This document shows, one piece after another, positions 12,427 through 20,367 of a DNA stretch of 22,820 nucleotides. Location: positions 1-22,820 of the forward strand of contig CAYMTT010000013.1 of the NCBI GenBank assembly GCA_964393465.1, in the 5' to 3' direction. The notes under the pieces are model-generated. The model did not search any database and was not told the DNA's origin. It saw only the letters and a program-made list of their open reading frames with translations. Source of the DNA: CAYMTT01 sp964393465 (lineage in GTDB: Bacteria > Patescibacteriota > Minisyncoccia > Minisyncoccales > MHMH01). Both the position numbers and the translations under genes were made by a program. How positions within the stretch are numbered: position 1 is the stretch's first letter; each line of letters opens with the position of its first letter.

Positions 12427-14817
12427 TTAAACTTGTTCTAAATCTTCGTCGGTGAAAACTTGTACCGGCTCGGTTTTTTTGTCTGTTTCCTCTTTTCCGT
12501 TCTGGGTAAGATCTTCTATGTCTTTAGCGGACGCTCTTACCGAAGGCAAGATTTCCTCAAAAGCCTCATTAAAATATTTACGGGTAATTTTGAAATTCTG
12601 ATAATTTTCCGGATCGCCGCAAGAGATAAACTCTCTAAGAGCCTTTTGGGTTGCTTCACGGCAGATATTTTCTATCACCGCTCCGCTAAAAGGCAAATCT
12701 CTTGCCATTTTTTCCTCTACCCACGCTCCTCGATACATATATTCCACCAAGGTTCCTTTGGGCACCTTGGCTTTCTCTGCCAATTCCTTTAAGTCGACAT
12801 CTTCAGCCAAGGGTTTTTCTTTAATATGAATGGAAAAAATCTTCTCTCTGGCCTGCTGGTCGGGCAAAGGCACGTACACGGGCACAAGCCGTCCCGGCCT
12901 CAACAAGGCCACATCCACTAGATCGGGCCGATTTGTAGCCGCAATCACGAAAATATCCTTGGCTTCTTCAATTCCGTCAAGCTCATTGAGCAGCTGGGAA
13001 GTCACCCTGTTGCCCACTCCCGAATCATGGATACTCAAGCCTCTATTTGCGGCCAAAGCGTCAATTTCGTCAAAGAAGATGACACAGGGAGCAGCCTGTC
13101 TGGCTTTCCTAAAAACTTCCCTAATGTTCCTTTCCGACCGGCCGACGAGCTCATTAAGAAGCTCGGGACCCTTAACTGGAATAAAATTGACTCCGCATTC
13201 ATGGGAGAAAGCCCTGGCGATCAAGGTCTTGCCGCAGCCGGGAGGACCAAAAAGCATGAGGCCTTTCGGAGATTTCTGCCCGGCTACTTTCATGAGATCG
13301 GGATAAAGAAGAGGCCATTTGATGGCTTCTTCCAGCTTCTGTTTGATCTCGTCCAAACCTCCCACGTCATCCCAGGTTTCCTGAGGCTTCTGAAAAGAAA
13401 TCTGCCTCATAACTGAAGGCTTCATTTTTTCCAGAACGGCTTTGAAGTTTGCCTCTCCCACTTTTATCTTTTCAACGGAATCCATGTTGATTTTCTCCAA
13501 ATCCAGATCCTCCAATACCTGAAGGGCGGACTCTTTGCACAAAGACTCGATATCCGCTCCGGTAAAACCGTGGGTTTCGTCGGCCAGAGCCTTTAAGGAA
13601 ACGTCTTCGGCTAGTGGTACGGATTTGGTGTAAATCTCAAGAATTTCGAGGCGACCGTTCCTGTCGGGAATCGGAATGTTTATTTCCCTATCAAACCGGC
13701 CCGGCCTTCTGAAAGCTTCGTCCAAAAGTTCGGGCTTGTTGGTGGCGGCAATAACCATGACTCTTTCGGTAGACACCAGCCCATCCATCAAAGAAAGAAG
13801 CTGGGCCACCACCTGCTTGTCATGGGTATGCCCGGATTCGCTGCGCTCGCCGGCCACAGACTCCAATTCGTCGAAAAAGATGACTGCCGGAGCTTTTCTC
13901 CTGGCGGCATCAAAAATATTACGAAGCCTAGCTGCCGATTCTCCAACGTAAGAGCTAACGAATTCGGGACCCCTCACGTAAATGAAGGAAGAATCCGATT
14001 CGTGGGCGACGGCTTTGCCCATTAGAGTTTTGCCGCAGCCCGGAGGACCGGTGAGAATGATCCCCTTTAAAGGCTTAATCCCCAGCTGTTCGTAAAGTTC
14101 GGGGTGCTTTAAAGGGAGCTCGACGACTTCCTTAACCTTCCTTATCTGATCTTTCAAGCCGCCGACGTCCTGATAACCTTTTTTTTCGATTTTGTTGAGA
14201 TCTATCTTTTCTTTCTTCCTGGGAATGACTCCGGTGATGAAATTAACAGCGGGGTCGTAGTAGACCTCGTCACCTTTTTCGATCTCTTTAACCTTCCAGC
14301 CGATATTGGCCAGCCTGTGGGTGTCGTTGGGAGTAATCACCCAGGCGGTTTTCTCGTCCAGAATCTCTTCAACGACGACCTTTTCTTCGCTCCTTCTGAC
14401 CTTGCTGACCTCGAAAATCGTAATGGACCCGGTATCGGGATTCTGAATATACTTAACTTCCCTACCCTCTTCAAGATCGTCTTGATTGATTTGGGGCAGG
14501 ACTTTCACTTCATACTGAGTCCTGCGGTTATCCAGCATGCGAGCCCGGCCGTTTTCCACGGGCATAACCAGAATTCCGATTGGTACAGCCGATTCTCCGC
14601 CGACTAAGTTCTTAATTCTCTCGGCAAGCTCTTTTATTTTCTCGTCCAGCTGGTTAATCTCGGCCTGATGTTCCTCCTCGTTGGACCTCAACTGGTCCTT
14701 AAAATTGCTATTATCAAGCTCGAGCTGTTTGATTTTCTCTTCTCTTTCTCCAAGGAGTTCCTGTAGCTCCCCCAGATCATCAAGAATATTGGAAAATCTC
14801 TTTTCTGATTCTGACAT
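12427..14817 (-). CDS. Mpa/ARC-Cdc48 hybrid: tandem AAA+ unfoldase with N-terminal coiled coil
   Basis: The product has 796 residues, against roughly 500-610 for Mpa/ARC. Residues 1-70 form a coiled coil, the part that captures Pup in Mpa. Residues 75-200 form an OB-type region like that of Mpa (GILVMPVENGRARML, VKVLPQI, VKYIQNPDTG, WVITPNDTHRLA). Two complete AAA+ domains follow, as in Cdc48. D1 has Walker A GPPGCGKT (257-264), Walker B VIFFDE (312-317), pore residues YVG (290-292) and an Arg finger in RRPGRFD. D2 has Walker A (524-531), Walker B (579-584), but LVG (557-559) where an aromatic pore residue is expected. The tail (EDLEQV) lacks HbYX, the proteasome-docking motif. SD GGAGG lies six bases before the ATG. 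It is probably the unfoldase for tagged proteins. A Cdc48-like Cpa relationship is the alternative. Confidence 0.9.
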   Translation of the reverse strand: MSESEKRFSNILDDLGELQELLGEREEKIKQLELDNSNFKDQLRSNEEEHQAEINQLDEKIKELAERIKNLVGGESAVPIGILVMPVENGRARMLDNRRTQYEVKVLPQINQDDLEEGREVKYIQNPDTGSITIFEVSKVRRSEEKVVVEEILDEKTAWVITPNDTHRLANIGWKVKEIEKGDEVYYDPAVNFITGVIPRKKEKIDLNKIEKKGYQDVGGLKDQIRKVKEVVELPLKHPELYEQLGIKPLKGIILTGPPGCGKTLMGKAVAHESDSSFIYVRGPEFVSSYVGESAARLRNIFDAARRKAPAVIFFDELESVAGERSESGHTHDKQVVAQLLSLMDGLVSTERVMVIAATNKPELLDEAFRRPGRFDREINIPIPDRNGRLEILEIYTKSVPLAEDVSLKALADETHGFTGADIESLCKESALQVLEDLDLEKINMDSVEKIKVGEANFKAVLEKMKPSVMRQISFQKPQETWDDVGGLDEIKQKLEEAIKWPLLYPDLMKVAGQKSPKGLMLFGPPGCGKTLIARAFSHECGVNFIPVKGPELLNELVGRSERNIREVFRKARQAAPCVIFFDEIDALAANRGLSIHDSGVGNRVTSQLLNELDGIEEAKDIFVIAATNRPDLVDVALLRPGRLVPVYVPLPDQQAREKIFSIHIKEKPLAEDVDLKELAEKAKVPKGTLVEYMYRGAWVEEKMARDLPFSGAVIENICREATQKALREFISCGDPENYQNFKITRKYFNEAFEEILPSVRASAKDIEDLTQNGKEETDKKTEPVQVFTDEDLEQV

Positions 14818-14860
14818 CTTTCACCTCCAAAGATTATTTTGAATGTACTCGTCATTCCAG

Positions 14861-14887
14861 ATTATAAACTATCGGAAGATATGTCAA
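14861..14887 (-). promoter_or_regulatory. Promoter of the AAA+ ATPase gene
   Basis: On the minus strand TTGACA (14887-14882) and TATAAT (14866-14861) both match the consensus, separated by 15 bases (slightly short). Together with the terminator just upstream this makes the ATPase gene a separate transcription start within the locus. Confidence 0.65.
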
Positions 14888-14903
14888 CCCCTTACAAAAG
14901 GAA

Positions 14904-14929
14904 AAGCCCCTAACTTTCGTTAGGAGCTT
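14904..14929 (-). terminator. Intrinsic terminator of the Lon-related gene
   Basis: An 11-bp stem with one G-U pair closes a GAAA tetraloop on the minus strand and is followed by TTCCTTTT. It overlaps the stop codon (14912-14910) and final codons of the Lon-related gene. Confidence 0.8.
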
Positions 14930-17300
14930 CTTTCTTAACCTTTTTTGCCATCTCTAAAAGGCATTTTTCCACCTTCTTATGAATGGAGGAAGCATTCTCT
15001 TCTATGAGAATTTCTACACCTTCGTCGACATTCTTTATAGCCCAAACCCAGAACTTACCCTCCTGACAGGCTTGGACCACCTCCTCTGAGAGCATCAGAT
15101 TATGGACATTCTGGTGAGGTATTACCACTCCTTGGTCGCCGGTCAAACCGCGCTCTTTGCAGATATCGAAGAATCCTTCGATTTTCTGGTTTACGCCGCC
15201 AATCGGCTGGATTTCTCCCTTCTGGTTAACGGATCCCGTTACCGCGATGTTCTGCTTTATGGGCTTGCCGGCAAGACTGGAAATGAGGCAGAATAATTCG
15301 GCAGCAGAAGCAGAATCCCCCTCTATTCCGCCGTAGGACTGCTCGAAACAGACACTCGCTGAAAAGCTAATTGGCTCGTCTTTACCGTATTTTCCGCCGA
15401 AATAGCCGGACAATATGTGAACTCCCTTATTATGAATGGGACCTGTCATATCCACTTCCCGATCAATGCTGATAAGGCCTTTTTTGCCCAAGAAAGTTTG
15501 AACGGTTATCCTAGCGGGCATTCCAAAGGAATAGTCCCCTAGATTATAAACCGAAAGGCCGTTTATCTGGCCCACCACCGATTCTTTGGTATCGAGAAGA
15601 ACTATTCCTTCGCGTATGAGTTCCTGCAGCTTGCTCTGGGTCAGACTGACCCTCAGCTTTTGAGTCTCGAGAGCTTTTCTGACGTGTTCTGCTTTTACGG
15701 CGTCCGAACCTGATTTTTCGGCCCAGTAATCCGCTTCAACAATCAATTCCTTGATCCTGTTAAATTCTGTAGAAAGCTTTGACTGCTTGTCCGACAGCCT
15801 GAAGCCGTATTCAACGATCTTTGCCACAGCCGTCTTGTCGAAAGGCAACAATCCTGTTCTCTGCCGCCGCAGATCTTCTTTCTGGCAACAGAAGGAAATG
15901 AAAGCTGCGTAAGCGGCTTCGCTTTCTTTATTTGCGGGCATTTCCGAATTCAGTTCGGCCTTGATCTTGAAAATGGCCTGGAATTCGGGATCGTGCTGGA
16001 CCAGTAACCGGTAAATCATGGGATCTCCCACAATAATCACTTTCAGGCGGACGGGTATTTGATCCGGAACCTGGTTAGTCTGGGCAAAGCCCAAATACCC
16101 CATAGGTTCTTCGATCTTTAAAAAGCCGTACCTGATGGTTCTCTCCAGCTTCTGCCAAACGCCGGGGTTCACTAAAAGGTCCAAAGCTTTAAGAACGAGG
16201 TATCCGCCGTCTGCCCGAAGCAGAGAGCCTGCCTTGATTTTCGTGTGATCAGTAAGCATAAATCCCTGAACGAAACTTTTATCCATCCTACCGAAAAGAT
16301 TACCGAAATTAGGATTCTCCTCAAAGACAACGGGAATATCTTCTGTTTCGCTGTTGTCCACAATTAAATTAACGACAAAGGGCAGGAAAGGATCTTCGCC
16401 AGGATTGGAACCATTACCATTCTCCCTGAACAAATCGATGTGATCCAGAATGTATTCTTTCAGCCCTTCCAGATATTCAATAGCTTCAGGGTAAGCAGCG
16501 TGCTTTCTTAAAAGCTTCTTGAATAGAGATTTGAGAAAATGGCCGACGTATTCTTTTTCCAGATCTTCTATCTTCTGCTGAGTTATTCTCTGGGCCTCCA
16601 TCATGCTCTCTGTAACCTTATCCAGATTATTCTGAAGGATTTTCACCCTTTTGTCCAGATCTTTCTTTTTTTCTTCGGGAAAATTCCGACGTTCCTGGGG
16701 AGACATAGCTTCACCGGGGTTTTTCTTTGAAGCCGGCAGAACCACAAAACCGGACGATGGTTGAACAATAAGGCAGTCTTCTTCTTCTATCTGACTTTGA
16801 ACCTTATCGAAGTTATTTTTGTTGGTTTCCTGAAGCTTGTCCATGAGAGCTTGCCTGGGAGTATAAAATTCCTTCGATTTTAGAATCAGCGGAATTTCTT
16901 TCTTTGACTCCTTCAGGAATTTAGCCACTTCCTTTTTAAGCTTTCTGCCTTCGCCTTTGGCAAAGCAAAGGATTCTGGGGCGGCCGTTGTTCTCGAAATT
17001 GAATACGTAGCAGAAATCTCTCAAATCAACGGCTCCGCCGGAAGCTTCTTTTTGCTTTTGGGCGAAATCTTCCAGATACCTCAAAAGAACAGATTTCCTA
17101 CTAATGCCGGTGCGGTCGGTAATGAAAATATTGTATTCGGGATTGTCGATTTCCAATCCGACAGATAAAGCCTGCATGGCTCTTTCCTGGCCTATAAAAC
17201 CTTCGGCCGGCTCAACTTCAGTACTCTGCTCAAAAGGAAGATCATCCGGATCAAAAACCCTGCGGAGTTTTTCAACGGGAACTTTCAAATCTTCTTTCAT
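14910..17300 (-). CDS. Lon-related ATP-dependent protease (AAA_32/LonB-like family)
   Basis: The product has 796 residues. The N-terminal half is the divergent AAA module of the YcbZ-like Lon family: FIGQERAMQALSVGLEI, then PEYNIFITDRTGISRKS at the P-loop position (residues 55-70), an inserted coiled-coil region (about 150-280), ADGGYLVLKALDLL and IRYGFLKIEEP. The C-terminal Lon protease domain is intact: FEQSYGGIEGDSASAAE with Ser663, AVTGSVNQKGEIQPIGGVNQKIEGF with Lys706, forming the Ser-Lys dyad. The P-loop departs from GxxGxGK[ST], so ATP use is uncertain. No signal or membrane segment is seen, so it acts in the cytoplasm. AAGGAGG precedes the ATG. It lies directly upstream of the tagging genes on the same strand but has its own promoter and terminator. 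Confidence 0.92.
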   Translation of the reverse strand: MKEDLKVPVEKLRRVFDPDDLPFEQSTEVEPAEGFIGQERAMQALSVGLEIDNPEYNIFITDRTGISRKSVLLRYLEDFAQKQKEASGGAVDLRDFCYVFNFENNGRPRILCFAKGEGRKLKKEVAKFLKESKKEIPLILKSKEFYTPRQALMDKLQETNKNNFDKVQSQIEEEDCLIVQPSSGFVVLPASKKNPGEAMSPQERRNFPEEKKKDLDKRVKILQNNLDKVTESMMEAQRITQQKIEDLEKEYVGHFLKSLFKKLLRKHAAYPEAIEYLEGLKEYILDHIDLFRENGNGSNPGEDPFLPFVVNLIVDNSETEDIPVVFEENPNFGNLFGRMDKSFVQGFMLTDHTKIKAGSLLRADGGYLVLKALDLLVNPGVWQKLERTIRYGFLKIEEPMGYLGFAQTNQVPDQIPVRLKVIIVGDPMIYRLLVQHDPEFQAIFKIKAELNSEMPANKESEAAYAAFISFCCQKEDLRRQRTGLLPFDKTAVAKIVEYGFRLSDKQSKLSTEFNRIKELIVEADYWAEKSGSDAVKAEHVRKALETQKLRVSLTQSKLQELIREGIVLLDTKESVVGQINGLSVYNLGDYSFGMPARITVQTFLGKKGLISIDREVDMTGPIHNKGVHILSGYFGGKYGKDEPISFSASVCFEQSYGGIEGDSASAAELFCLISSLAGKPIKQNIAVTGSVNQKGEIQPIGGVNQKIEGFFDICKERGLTGDQGVVIPHQNVHNLMLSEEVVQACQEGKFWVWAIKNVDEGVEILIEENASSIHKKVEKCLLEMAKKVKKEAPNES

Positions 17301-17340
17301 TCCATACCTCCTTATTAATTTGTTAAATTACCCTCCGTTC

Positions 17341-17369
17341 TTTTTATCCCGCAGAGAAAACCTTGTCAA
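17341..17369 (-). promoter_or_regulatory. Promoter of the Lon-related gene
   Basis: On the minus strand TTGACA (17369-17364), a 17-base spacer, then TAAAAA (17346-17341). The arrangement is the same as that found before pafA. Transcription would start about 35 bases before the ATG. Confidence 0.6.
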
Positions 17370-17385
17370 GACCGAAATAAAAAAG

Positions 17386-17457
17386 CGGCGCATACGGGAG
17401 TCGAACCCGTCTTGCCGGATTGAAAGCCCGGCGTCCTAGCCGATAGACGAATGCGCC
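17386..17457 (-). tRNA. tRNA-Glu (anticodon UUC)
   Basis: Acceptor stem GGCGCAT/ATGCGCC is perfect, the anticodon loop is CTTTCAA with TTC, and the T arm carries GGTTCGACTCC. The discriminator is G; CCA is not encoded and a run of seven T follows, which may end the transcript. Confidence 0.95.
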
Positions 17458-17506
17458 GACTAGGGCAATTCTAGCTCAAAATATGGAAAAAAGCAAGTTA
17501 AAGTGA

Positions 17507-17512
17507 TAGAAT
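17507..17512 (+). promoter_or_regulatory. Possible -10 box for a leaderless valS transcript
   Basis: TAGAAT ends 8 bases before the valS ATG at 17521, and TGGAAA stands 17 bases upstream as a weak -35. No SD is present. RNA would start at or next to the ATG, so translation would be leaderless. Confidence 0.35.
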
Positions 17513-17520
17513 AACCTTAT

Positions 17521-19632
17521 ATGAATCTGCCAAAATCCTATTCTCCCGAGCAAACTGAAGAAAAGATGTACCGGCTTTGGGAAAAAAGCGGTCTTTTCAA
17601 TCCCGACAAGCTCCCCGGAAAAAGGAAAAAATCCTATGCCATTGCCATCCCTCCTCCGAACGTTACGGGAGAACTGCACATGGGCCACGCTTTGAACGCG
17701 GTCATACAGGATATTTTAATCAGGAAAAAAAAGATGGAAGGATTTAAAACTCTCTGGATCCCGGGAACGGACCATGCGGGAATTGCCACCCAGAACGCGG
17801 TCGAAAAAAATCTCAAGAAAGAAGGGAAAACCAGGTTCGACCTGGGAAGGGAAGAATTCCTCCAAAGGGTCTGGCAATGGAAAGAAAAATACGGAGGCAT
17901 AATCCTGGACCAATTCAAGAAAATAGGGGCTTCCTGCGATTGGTCCAGAACCGCCTTTACCATGGACAACGATTACGCGGAAGCTGTCAATGAAGCTTTC
18001 ATCCGCTATTACGAAAAAGGGCTGATTCACAAAGGCAAAAGAGTGGTCAACTGGTGCCCAAGATGCCAAACTTCGCTTTCCGAACTGGAGCTGGAATACG
18101 AACAAGAACAGGGAAATCTGTGGTATATAAAATATCCTCTCACCGACAAAATTGACGAATTCGTAACGGTGGCCACCACCCGGCCCGAAACCATGCTCGG
18201 AGACGCAGCTTTGGCCGTAAACCCGCGGGACGAAAGGTATAAAAAACTGATAGGCAAAAAGGTTGTCCTGCCTTTGGTAGAAAAAGAAATACCGATAGTG
18301 GCAGACAAAACGGTGGATTCCAATTTCGGAACCGGAGCCTTGAAAGTAACCCCGGCTCACGATTCTCTCGATGCCGAAATCGGCCAAAGGCACAACTTGG
18401 AAAACCTGCAAGTAATAGACCAAAAAGGAAAGATGAACGAAAACTCGCCCCCGCCCTACCGGGGACTCTCATTGAAAGAAGCCAGGGGGAAAATAGTGAA
18501 AGATCTGGAAGAAAAAAACCTTTTGGAAAAAACCGAAGACTATTCCCATCAGATTCCCAAATGCTATCGGTGCGGCGCCACGGTAGAATCCATACCCTCG
18601 GAGCAATGGTTCCTGAAAATGAAAGATCTGGCCGAAAACGCCAAAAAGGCGGTAAAAAGCAAAAAAGTTTCTTTTCATCCAAAGCGCTGGGAAAAAGTGT
18701 ATTTCGACTGGCTAAAAAACATAAAGGACTGGTGCATATCCCGCCAGCTCTGGTGGGGGCACAGGCTGCCGGTCTGGCAATGCCAGAAAACCTCCGAATA
18801 CTTCGCTTCCAAAAAAGAACCGAAAAAATGCCCGCTCTGCAAAAAATGCAAACCGAAGCAGTCAACCGACGTGCTGGATACCTGGTTTTCTTCCGCCTTG
18901 TGGCCTTTTGCCACCCTGGGCTGGCCCAAAAAAACCAAAGACATGGAAAAGTTCTACCCGACCGATGTTTTGAGCACGGCCAGGGATATTATAAACCTCT
19001 GGGTGGCCAGAATGATATTTTCGGGAATTGAATTCACGGGAAAACCCCCCTTCCACACCGTATTGATCCATCCGACCGTGCTCACCAAGGAAGGGAAAAG
19101 AATGTCAAAATCCCTGGGAACTGGAATAGACCCGATAAACCTTATCAAAAACTACGGGGCCGACGCCACCCGATTCGGAATCGCCTATCAGCTAATGAAA
19201 GGCCAAGACATGAAGTTCACCGAGGACAACATAATAATGGGCAAGAAATTCTGCAACAAGATCTGGAACGCTTCCCGATTCGCCTTAATGCAGCTGGGAG
19301 ACGAAAAAATGGAAGCCAGAAAGATAAACTCGGAAATAACAAGGAAACTTCACGAAACCGCAAAAGAAGTGGACCGGGATCTGGAAAAATACAATTTCGG
19401 AAAAGCGGCCCACAAGCTCTACGACTTTTTCTGGCACGATTTCTGCGACAAGTGCATTGAAGAGTCTAAAGGCAAAAAAGACAAAAAAACCAAAACCACC
19501 CTGCTTTATGTCCTGCTTACCTCCCTGAAGCTCATGCACCCTTTCATACCCTTTGTTACCGAAGAAATATACCAGACCCTTCCCTTGAAAAACAAAAAGA
19601 AAAGCTTAAGCGTAGAAGACTGGCCGAAATAA
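17521..19632 (+). CDS. valS: Valyl-tRNA synthetase, short form
   Basis: This 703-residue class I synthetase charges tRNA-Val. Motifs: PPPNVTGELHMGHALN (HIGH motif as HMGH, 53-56), WIPGTDHAGIATQ, CDWSRTAFTMD, NWCPRCQTSLS, the editing-domain TTRPETMLGDAALAVNP and GTGALKVTPAHD, STDVLDTWFSSALWP, and KRMSKSLG (KMSKS loop near 528). The valine-specific PGTDHAG and HDxxD-type editing residues distinguish it from IleRS. It stops shortly after the anticodon-binding domain (VTEEIYQTLP), so the C-terminal coiled-coil arm of typical bacterial ValRS (about 880-950 residues) is missing. The reading frame ends cleanly and prsW starts two bases later, so this is not an evident frameshift. Confidence 0.95.
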   Translation: MNLPKSYSPEQTEEKMYRLWEKSGLFNPDKLPGKRKKSYAIAIPPPNVTGELHMGHALNAVIQDILIRKKKMEGFKTLWIPGTDHAGIATQNAVEKNLKKEGKTRFDLGREEFLQRVWQWKEKYGGIILDQFKKIGASCDWSRTAFTMDNDYAEAVNEAFIRYYEKGLIHKGKRVVNWCPRCQTSLSELELEYEQEQGNLWYIKYPLTDKIDEFVTVATTRPETMLGDAALAVNPRDERYKKLIGKKVVLPLVEKEIPIVADKTVDSNFGTGALKVTPAHDSLDAEIGQRHNLENLQVIDQKGKMNENSPPPYRGLSLKEARGKIVKDLEEKNLLEKTEDYSHQIPKCYRCGATVESIPSEQWFLKMKDLAENAKKAVKSKKVSFHPKRWEKVYFDWLKNIKDWCISRQLWWGHRLPVWQCQKTSEYFASKKEPKKCPLCKKCKPKQSTDVLDTWFSSALWPFATLGWPKKTKDMEKFYPTDVLSTARDIINLWVARMIFSGIEFTGKPPFHTVLIHPTVLTKEGKRMSKSLGTGIDPINLIKNYGADATRFGIAYQLMKGQDMKFTEDNIIMGKKFCNKIWNASRFALMQLGDEKMEARKINSEITRKLHETAKEVDRDLEKYNFGKAAHKLYDFFWHDFCDKCIEESKGKKDKKTKTTLLYVLLTSLKLMHPFIPFVTEEIYQTLPLKNKKKSLSVEDWPK

Positions 19633-19633
19633 A

Positions 19634-20356
19634 ATGCCCTACCTTCTATACATCTTTTTCGGACTGGCTCCCAGCGTAATCTGGCTTTTGTTTTTTCTGA
19701 GAAAAGATTCTCACCCGGAATCCAACTGGATGATCATAAGAATTTTCATCTACGGAATGCTGATAACGATCCCGGTGGCTTTCATAGAAATGGGCCTGCA
19801 AGAGCAGATGAGCAAAATCCCCTTTTTAAGCCCGATCCTGCTGGAAATAACCTATTTCTTCTTCGGAGTGGCCTTTATAGAAGAGCTGTTCAAATACTTG
19901 GTGGTCAAAAAAAAGGTCTTGGGCCACCACGAATTCGACGAGCCGGTCGACACCATGCTCTATATGATAATAGCCGCCCTGGGGTTCGCAGCCCTGGAAA
20001 ACCTCCTGGTCCTGCTTCCCCTTCTCAGGCCCTTCATGATATTCCAAACACTGCACATGAGCCTGATAAGATTTCTAGGGGCGACCTTTCTTCACGCCCT
20101 CTGCTCGGGCCTGCTCGGCTACTATATGGCCCTGTCTTTTTTCGAGCCTCACAAAAGAAACAAACTTCTGCTGAAAGGCTTTTTTATCGCTTCCGGCTTG
20201 CACTGTCTTTACAACTTGTCTATAATAAACATTGATATGGGAATAATCTTTTTTGTTCCCGTATCCATCATCATATTTCTGGCGTTCTTCGTAACCGCTA
20301 AATTTAAAAAGGTCAAAAAATTAAAAAGCATATGCCTGCCCAAAAAAGCAGGCTGA
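19634..20356 (+). CDS. PrsW-family intramembrane metalloprotease
   Basis: The protein has 240 residues and about seven hydrophobic segments. The family motifs are present in order: FIEELFKYLV with the EExxK glutamates at 83-84, GFAALENLL (Glu122), RFLGATFLHALCSGLLGYY with His154, and SGLHCLYN with His190. PrsW-like proteases cleave membrane substrates, for example anti-sigma factors in Bacillus, and resemble CAAX-type proteases. Length is usual for the family. Its ATG lies 1 base after the valS stop, so it is co-translated with valS. No local substrate such as an anti-sigma gene is seen. A hairpin-forming stretch (20334-20353) covers its last codons. Confidence 0.85.
   Translation: MPYLLYIFFGLAPSVIWLLFFLRKDSHPESNWMIIRIFIYGMLITIPVAFIEMGLQEQMSKIPFLSPILLEITYFFFGVAFIEELFKYLVVKKKVLGHHEFDEPVDTMLYMIIAALGFAALENLLVLLPLLRPFMIFQTLHMSLIRFLGATFLHALCSGLLGYYMALSFFEPHKRNKLLLKGFFIASGLHCLYNLSIINIDMGIIFFVPVSIIIFLAFFVTAKFKKVKKLKSICLPKKAG
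20334..20353 (+). repeat. Small hairpin at the prsW-hsp20 junction
   Basis: GCCTGC (20334-20339) pairs with GCAGGC (20348-20353) over an 8-base A-rich loop. No T-run follows. It lies 14 bases before the hsp20 ATG and could affect hsp20 mRNA stability or translation. Confidence 0.3.
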
Positions 20357-20367
20357 TAATTAACACT

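Noticed and set aside
12427..14817. Calling the ATPase FtsH or a plain Cdc48
   Set aside because: There is no membrane segment or HExxH zinc protease site, and the N-terminal coiled coil with OB-like region matches Mpa/ARC better than the Cdc48 N domain.
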